A stretch of DNA of 64,000 nucleotides, taken from Leucosporidium creatinivorum (taxonomy: Eukaryota; Basidiomycota; Microbotryomycetes; Leucosporidiales; Leucosporidiaceae). Positions 59,418 through 64,000 of this stretch are shown here, in pieces. Below the pieces are notes generated by a model. The model ran no database searches, was not told where the DNA came from, and was given only the letters and a program-made list of their open reading frames with translations. Position 1 is the stretch's first letter; every line of letters starts with the position of its first letter. Location: the NCBI GenBank assembly GCA_001600635.1, contig BCKL01000014.1, positions 324,202 to 388,201 on the forward strand, given 5' to 3'. A program made the translations under genes and the position numbers.

Positions 59418-61250
59418 TCACCTCCCCCTCGCCTTCGCCGCCCTTGTCCTCTCATACCACCCCGGACCAGCACCTCGCTCCTCCCTCCAAAGCGCCCAAA
59501 TGACCTTGACGAATGTGTAGAGTAGCGCGAAGAGCACCGAGGGGATGAGGAGGGTGAGAGGAGGGCGAGGAGGGAGGGTGTCCGGTCGAGGTGAGCCGGG
59601 AGAAGGGCGGGAGGAGCGGCGATGAGGAGGAGGCGAGGGAGGGCGCGATCCCCAGGGAGTGGTATGAGGTACGTCGTAGGGAGGGGCGTCCTCATCGTCG
59701 GTCCAAGTGTTGGTCTGAGATGGAGCGTGGCTGCCAGTCTCGGCGGCGTCGGCGTTGCTGGGATCGAAGGGCGTGTCGGAAGTAGAGTTGTAGGTGCGGT
59801 CGAGATTAGGTCGTCGTCCATTGGTAGCGGCGCCTGCGGTGGATCGACGACGACGAGTGCGGCTGCGAGCGCGCGAGGCCTTCGAGCCGGCTCGGGTCGA
59901 GGGCAGGGGCGCAGGGCTAAGATCCCTCTCCTCGTCGTCGCTGTCGCCCTCCAAGTCGCTCATCACCATCGTCGGTGCAGCCCTCACTTCCGGCTTCTTG
60001 GCTCCAGCCGCCCACACCGCCAAGTCAAGCGCCCCCCTGGCGCCTCCCACCACCCTCTCCACACCCGTCTTGACGCCCTCGATGCTCCCCCTGAATCTCC
60101 TTCTTCCCGCTCCAATCGTCCTCTGCACATCCTCTACTCGTCGTCCGAAATCGTCGTAGAAGGTGAGGGAGAAGGAGGCGAGAAGGACGCCCGAGATGGA
60201 GAAGCAGGCGAGAATCGAGATGACGACTAAAGCGAAGAGGGACATGATGGGTTTGAAGAAGGTGTGGGTCGTGGTGGTGAGAGTGTCGCTGGTGAAGAAG
60301 GCGGGCTCGAGAGGGTGGTCGGAGGGAGAGCAGGGCCGAGGGGAGAGCGCGCGCGAGTATTGCCTGCGACGGAGGATTGTGAGCCGCTAGATAGCTATAG
60401 GGAAGCTTCCGGATACTCACAGGGGGATTTCTCCAAACGCCGTGTGTAAGCTGGTAGCTCGACGAGAAGGTAGCGAGCTTCTGAACCCTTTTGGAGCGGG
60501 CGAAGCTGTTCGCTTCCGGCTCGGCGAAGCGGTCGAAGGAGAGCGAGTGCGGTTCTGCTTGGAGGTGGTGAAGGATGGCCGAGGCGATGGTACTCCATTG
60601 ATATTGCTGCTACTGCTGATGCGAGGCGAGGGAGATGCGGAGGGAGGGGCGAGATGAGGTTGCGCGTGCGAAGGAGATTTGGGCGTGGTCGGCGGCGGAA
60701 GGTCGTGATCGCTGTACAGCTGGTCGAAGGAGGGCATGGAATAGCGGTAGCTGCGATGCTCCGTCTTGCGCGTAGTCGTAGTAGTCGTCCGTGACCACGT
60801 TCGACGGCCGCTGCTGCTCGAGCCGCTCGCTGCTCCTGCTTGAGCTGCCCAGCTCGCGCCGTCCTCGGGCCCTCCGCCGACAAGCGGAGACCAGTCATCA
60901 TCGTCCGAGAGTATCTGAGGGAAGGCCAGCTTGACTCTAGGGAGGATGGGCGAGTCATCCGGACTGAGTTGACCGTGTTGTTTGCTCGACGAGCTGCTCG
61001 GCGTCGCAGCGTCGCCTCTGCTGCTCCTCTCGCTCTTGGGACGTTTGCTGCTGCTCTTCGGTTTGCTCTCCTTCAGCCTCGGCTTGGGCGTAATGGGTGA
61101 ATCCGGCGGCGAGACGGGGAGCGAGGGCGGTGCGGTGTGAGGAGGAGAGGTGAGAGCGAAGAAGGACTGAAGTCCTGCAGGCATATCGTTGTCCGAGATG
61201 GGCGGTGATGGAGGTTTACGAGACCTCCTAGGCGAGGCGCGAGCGGCCAT
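59418..61250 (-). CDS. Hypothetical two-pass membrane protein with disordered basic N-terminus
   Basis: Not recognised. The start at 61250 (MAARASPRRSRKPPSPP) is chosen because an intron (GTGAGC...CGCTGACC...GACAG, about 61317-61259) lies just upstream and splices out of frame, so it is in the 5' UTR. A second intron (about 60420-60365) joins EIPL to QYSRALSPRP in frame. About 590 residues: roughly 300 Ser/Pro/Lys-rich residues, a membrane segment MSLFALVVISILACFSISGVLLASFSL (about 60210), a basic amphipathic stretch (RRVEDVQRTIGAGRRRFRGSIEGVKTGVERVVGG), an Arg/Ser linker, and a second membrane segment LLIPSVLFALLYTFVKVIWALW (about 59500) with a basic tail. The layout suggests an ER or nuclear-envelope protein; function unknown. 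Confidence 0.72.
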
Positions 61251-61848
61251 GTCCTTGCTGTCGAAGTGCAAGCTTCGGTCAGCGCTGCTCTGCGGTTGAA
61301 GCTGATATGCGCTCACCTTTGAATCGCTAGCAATGCGAGGCAAGGAGACGTAGGCGACCCCAAGAGGCGCTCAAGGAGCACTCCTGCTTGCTGGTAGCGA
61401 GTCGAGCAGTCCGAGCCGAGGAGTGGTCGAAGGCAGAAGTCCGAAAGCGGCTCTCGAAAGATGTCCTCGAGGAGCCAGTACTAAAGCGTCGGAATCCGTC
61501 GTGCTCTGCTGCAGAGCTTTCCTCGAGCAACGGGCAGAGTATCGCTGTTCCCATCGCCTCCCTCTCCCGACGAAGATCTCCGGGCAGCCTCCTTTGCGCA
61601 GGATCGGCGGCTCGGCGAAGAGCTTCGAGCAGTGGGAAGGCCACGACCGAGAGCGGTCGTCCCTCCAGTTTCAGTACAGCTTAGCTTGCCAGACGAGTGT
61701 AAAGACTAGCTTATGCCTCTCTCAACCTCAGCAGCGTCAGGACAGCCTCGATGAATTACACAGCTCGGCGCACGCTTTACAGCCTTCTGTTGTCCTCATA
61801 CAAATTACTCGACCGCTATACACTACTGAGACTACTCTGTATACCTCC
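61251..61848. promoter_or_regulatory. 598-base gap between minus-strand genes
   Basis: Holds the 5' UTR intron and promoter of the two-pass membrane protein and the 3' flank of the lipase gene. No further gene is supported. Confidence 0.4.
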
Positions 61849-64000
61849 TCACCAATCTTTGGTCTGTTCAATGACCTCCTTGATGCCCACAAAGCACTCA
61901 GTCGGCGCGTTGACACCCCAAATCGGCGACTGATGCTCCGCTCCCTCAATCGAGACGACCTTGACCAAATTGACGTTGGGCTCGTGCTGACGAATACGTT
62001 CGACTAGGGGCTTGCCGAGCACGAGGGTGTCAAGAGTGCCGTAGAAGATGGCGCAGGGTGGGAAGGAGGGTGGGAACCAGGGCTCGGTTGTGGTTGTGTC
62101 AAAGATGCAGTTGTTGTAGGAGAGCTTGGACATGTCTGCAGAATGTCAGAGATCAGTTTATGTCAGGTGGAGCGGTGGAGAGAGCGTGGGAGGCGAGGAC
62201 GAGCGCGCGACCGCGGGTCCGAAGAAGAGTGCGAGAGCAAGACTCACAATAGTACAGCAACTCGCTCGAATTGGCTACTCCTGCTGTACGGAAATACTTA
62301 GGCGTTTGACGTGGCACCCAATCCTGTGGAAGAGAGCGCCGAACGTTAGCCGTGAGCTCGCTTACTCGGCGCGGACGACTCACGGTGGCGTTGAAGCCGA
62401 AAATGAAGCGGAAGACGTGGACGGCGACGTGACCGAACAGCCAGCTGGGCAGAGTCTCTTGTAGCAAAGAGATGACGGGGATGAACTCGCGCACTGCATT
62501 CGAGAGGAGGAGCGAGGAGTCAGCTCAGCGCTCATCTTGGCCATCTCCGACGAGAGTTCTTCAGCCCTGTCGGATCTCTGCTAGAGATGAGCTCACCTCC
62601 GAAAACAAGGTTCCACAACTTCCTCGACCTGAACTTCCTCATCAGCGAGAAGGGGAAGGAGCGCAGGACGGGGCCAGCATAGACGGCAGGGGCGAGGGCG
62701 ATGAAGCATGAGATCTTGTTGCCGAGGTCGGGCCGCTTGCCGCGCGAGAGAGCGAGGAACACTGTGAGAGAAAGAGTAGGTGAGCACCGTCGACTTCGCC
62801 AAAGGTTAGGCTCAGACTCACTCGTTCCGGTTCCCTGCGAGTGGCCGATGTAGGCTGGCTTCTTGCCTGACCGCTTGTGTACGAAATCGACGATCGCTGG
62901 TAAATCATATAGAGCGATCTCCTCGACGCTCCATGCCCAGTAGCGAGGATCGGAACGAGGGAACTGTGATAACGAGAGAGTGAGTTAAGCTCGGCGATGG
63001 GTGAGGAGAAGAAACGGACGTGGCGGTGAGGCATCTTGAAGTTGGTGCGCTATAAGGCGTATCGAGTTAGCTTGAAACAACCTTAGCTATCAGGTATGGT
63101 CTCACAATGTTCGAGAGATAGACGTCGTAGCCTGCAGGAAGCATTTCGGTCAGCTCAATCCTCGGCGACTGAAAGTTCAACACTCACCTTGCTCCAGCAA
63201 CCAGAAAGCAAGCGAGCGCTCCTCATTGACCATGAAGGTGACTGAGTTGGACAAAATGCCGTGCTGAAGGATGACGGGGTGACCGAGTTGCTTGTGCTTC
63301 TTGGAGAGGAGATGATGAATCCGAAGGACGAAGCCGTCTTCCGTCTCGACCTCGAGCGACTCGCACTCGTAGCCCCAATACTCAGCGTAATATCTATGGG
63401 GAGGCAAGCTGGTCAGAGGTGAACAGGAGTGAGACCGTGAGAGCGACTCACTCGGCCCTTGACGAGAACCGTTCGCCCGTAATCCTCTCCTCCCACTGCT
63501 TCTCGATCTTGACCTTCTTCGGCCCTCGGCCGAGACAGCTCATGAAAGCCTTTCCTGCGCTCCAGATCAACGCCATGACCACGATGAGGTTGAAGCTGAG
63601 CGTGGTGCCGATGGCACTCCCAATCTGGAAGCCGGTGAGAACGCAGCGACGGTAGAAGTTCTGCGTGGGGTAGGTAGGGATCTCGTGGGGGTGAACGAAG
63701 TGCCGGTCGTTGAGGTTGTAGTTGAGTGCGCCCGTTGGCTTGGGCTGGCGAGCGGATCGAGGAGCGCTAGCAGCGCCGAGGTCAGCTTTCTGAGGCGAGC
63801 ACGGCTTCGAGCTCAGCTTCGACGTACTAGTCTTGCGTGTGACTTTTCTCGTTCGACGATGAAAAATGGTGGCCTGCATCGGAGGCTCCACTGAGGCATG
63901 CGGCGAGGTAATGTCAGCTCGGCGGTCTCAAAGTCTCCGCCTGTCCACAGAAGCTCACTAGTAGCCTTCTTCGTCCTCGTTGGTCGTATGGGCACGTCCG
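61849..64000 (-). CDS. Steryl ester / triacylglycerol lipase (TGL1/YEH type), 5' end at window edge
   Basis: Alpha/beta hydrolase of the acid lipase family that splits steryl esters, in yeast on lipid droplets or the plasma membrane. Signatures: EYWGYECESLEVETEDGFVLRIHHL (about 63360), PVILQHGILSNSVTFM (oxyanion HG), YDVYLSNI, the nucleophile elbow IGHSQGTGT (about 62830), and the C-terminal acid/His region CAIFYGTLDTLV and GAEHQSPIWGVNAPTE. A membrane segment GTTLSFNLIVVMALIWSAGKAFM lies before the hydrolase domain (about 63580), as in Yeh1/Yeh2. About eleven exons. The first visible junction joins an A at 63959 to TG at 63890 and would create an ATG across the intron; coding sequence further upstream, beyond the window, is equally possible. 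Confidence 0.9.

Overview
The window looks like nuclear DNA of a basidiomycete fungus, most likely a GC-rich yeast of the Pucciniomycotina / red-yeast type (the lineage is an inference; no rRNA or marker gene is present). Most genes are cut by many 50-90 base introns with GTGAGC-like donors, a near-constant GCTGAC branch site and CAG acceptors. Intergenic gaps are short and the gene set is fungal (CHS7, IRE1, AAR2, TRI12-type MFS, alpha-arrestin, CDC11-type septin). No tRNA, rRNA, CRISPR array, transposon or virus-like element was recognised.

Layout, left to right: cytosolic Trp-tRNA synthetase (-, runs off the left edge); an allantoicase fused to ureidoglycolate lyase (-); a METTL26-type methyltransferase (-); a two-START-domain lipid-transfer protein with a membrane tail (+); a TRI12-type MFS transporter (+); the unfolded-protein sensor IRE1 (-); an SDR oxidoreductase (+); porphobilinogen deaminase HEM3 (-); a CmcJ/AsaB-like oxygenase-family protein (+); a secreted His-Gly-rich, Cys-rich protein built from micro-exons (-); two F-box-like paralogues facing apart (-/+), at least one decaying; mitochondrial Glu-tRNA synthetase (-); an NFKBIL1-like protein (+); CHS7 (+); a large unknown membrane protein (-); an unknown, possibly RNA-binding protein (+); splicing factor AAR2 (-); an F-box-like gene broken by a 52-bp triplication (+); proline dehydrogenase PUT1 (-); a septin gene (-) with a degraded partial copy beside it; an unknown disordered protein (-); an alpha-arrestin (-); an LRR-like gene with an in-frame stop (-); a two-pass membrane protein (-); and a TGL1/YEH-type steryl-ester lipase that reaches the right edge (-).

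The genes do not form one pathway. Two serve nitrogen salvage (allantoate and proline use); several deal with membranes, wall and secretion (IRE1, CHS7, START protein, lipase, septin, arrestin). The housekeeping genes look intact, whereas three of the four F-box/LRR-like genes carry frame lesions. The most distinctive items are the micro-exon histidine-repeat secreted protein, the allantoicase-ureidoglycolate lyase fusion, the exact 52-bp triplication, and a shared CGCCGA-like intron motif.
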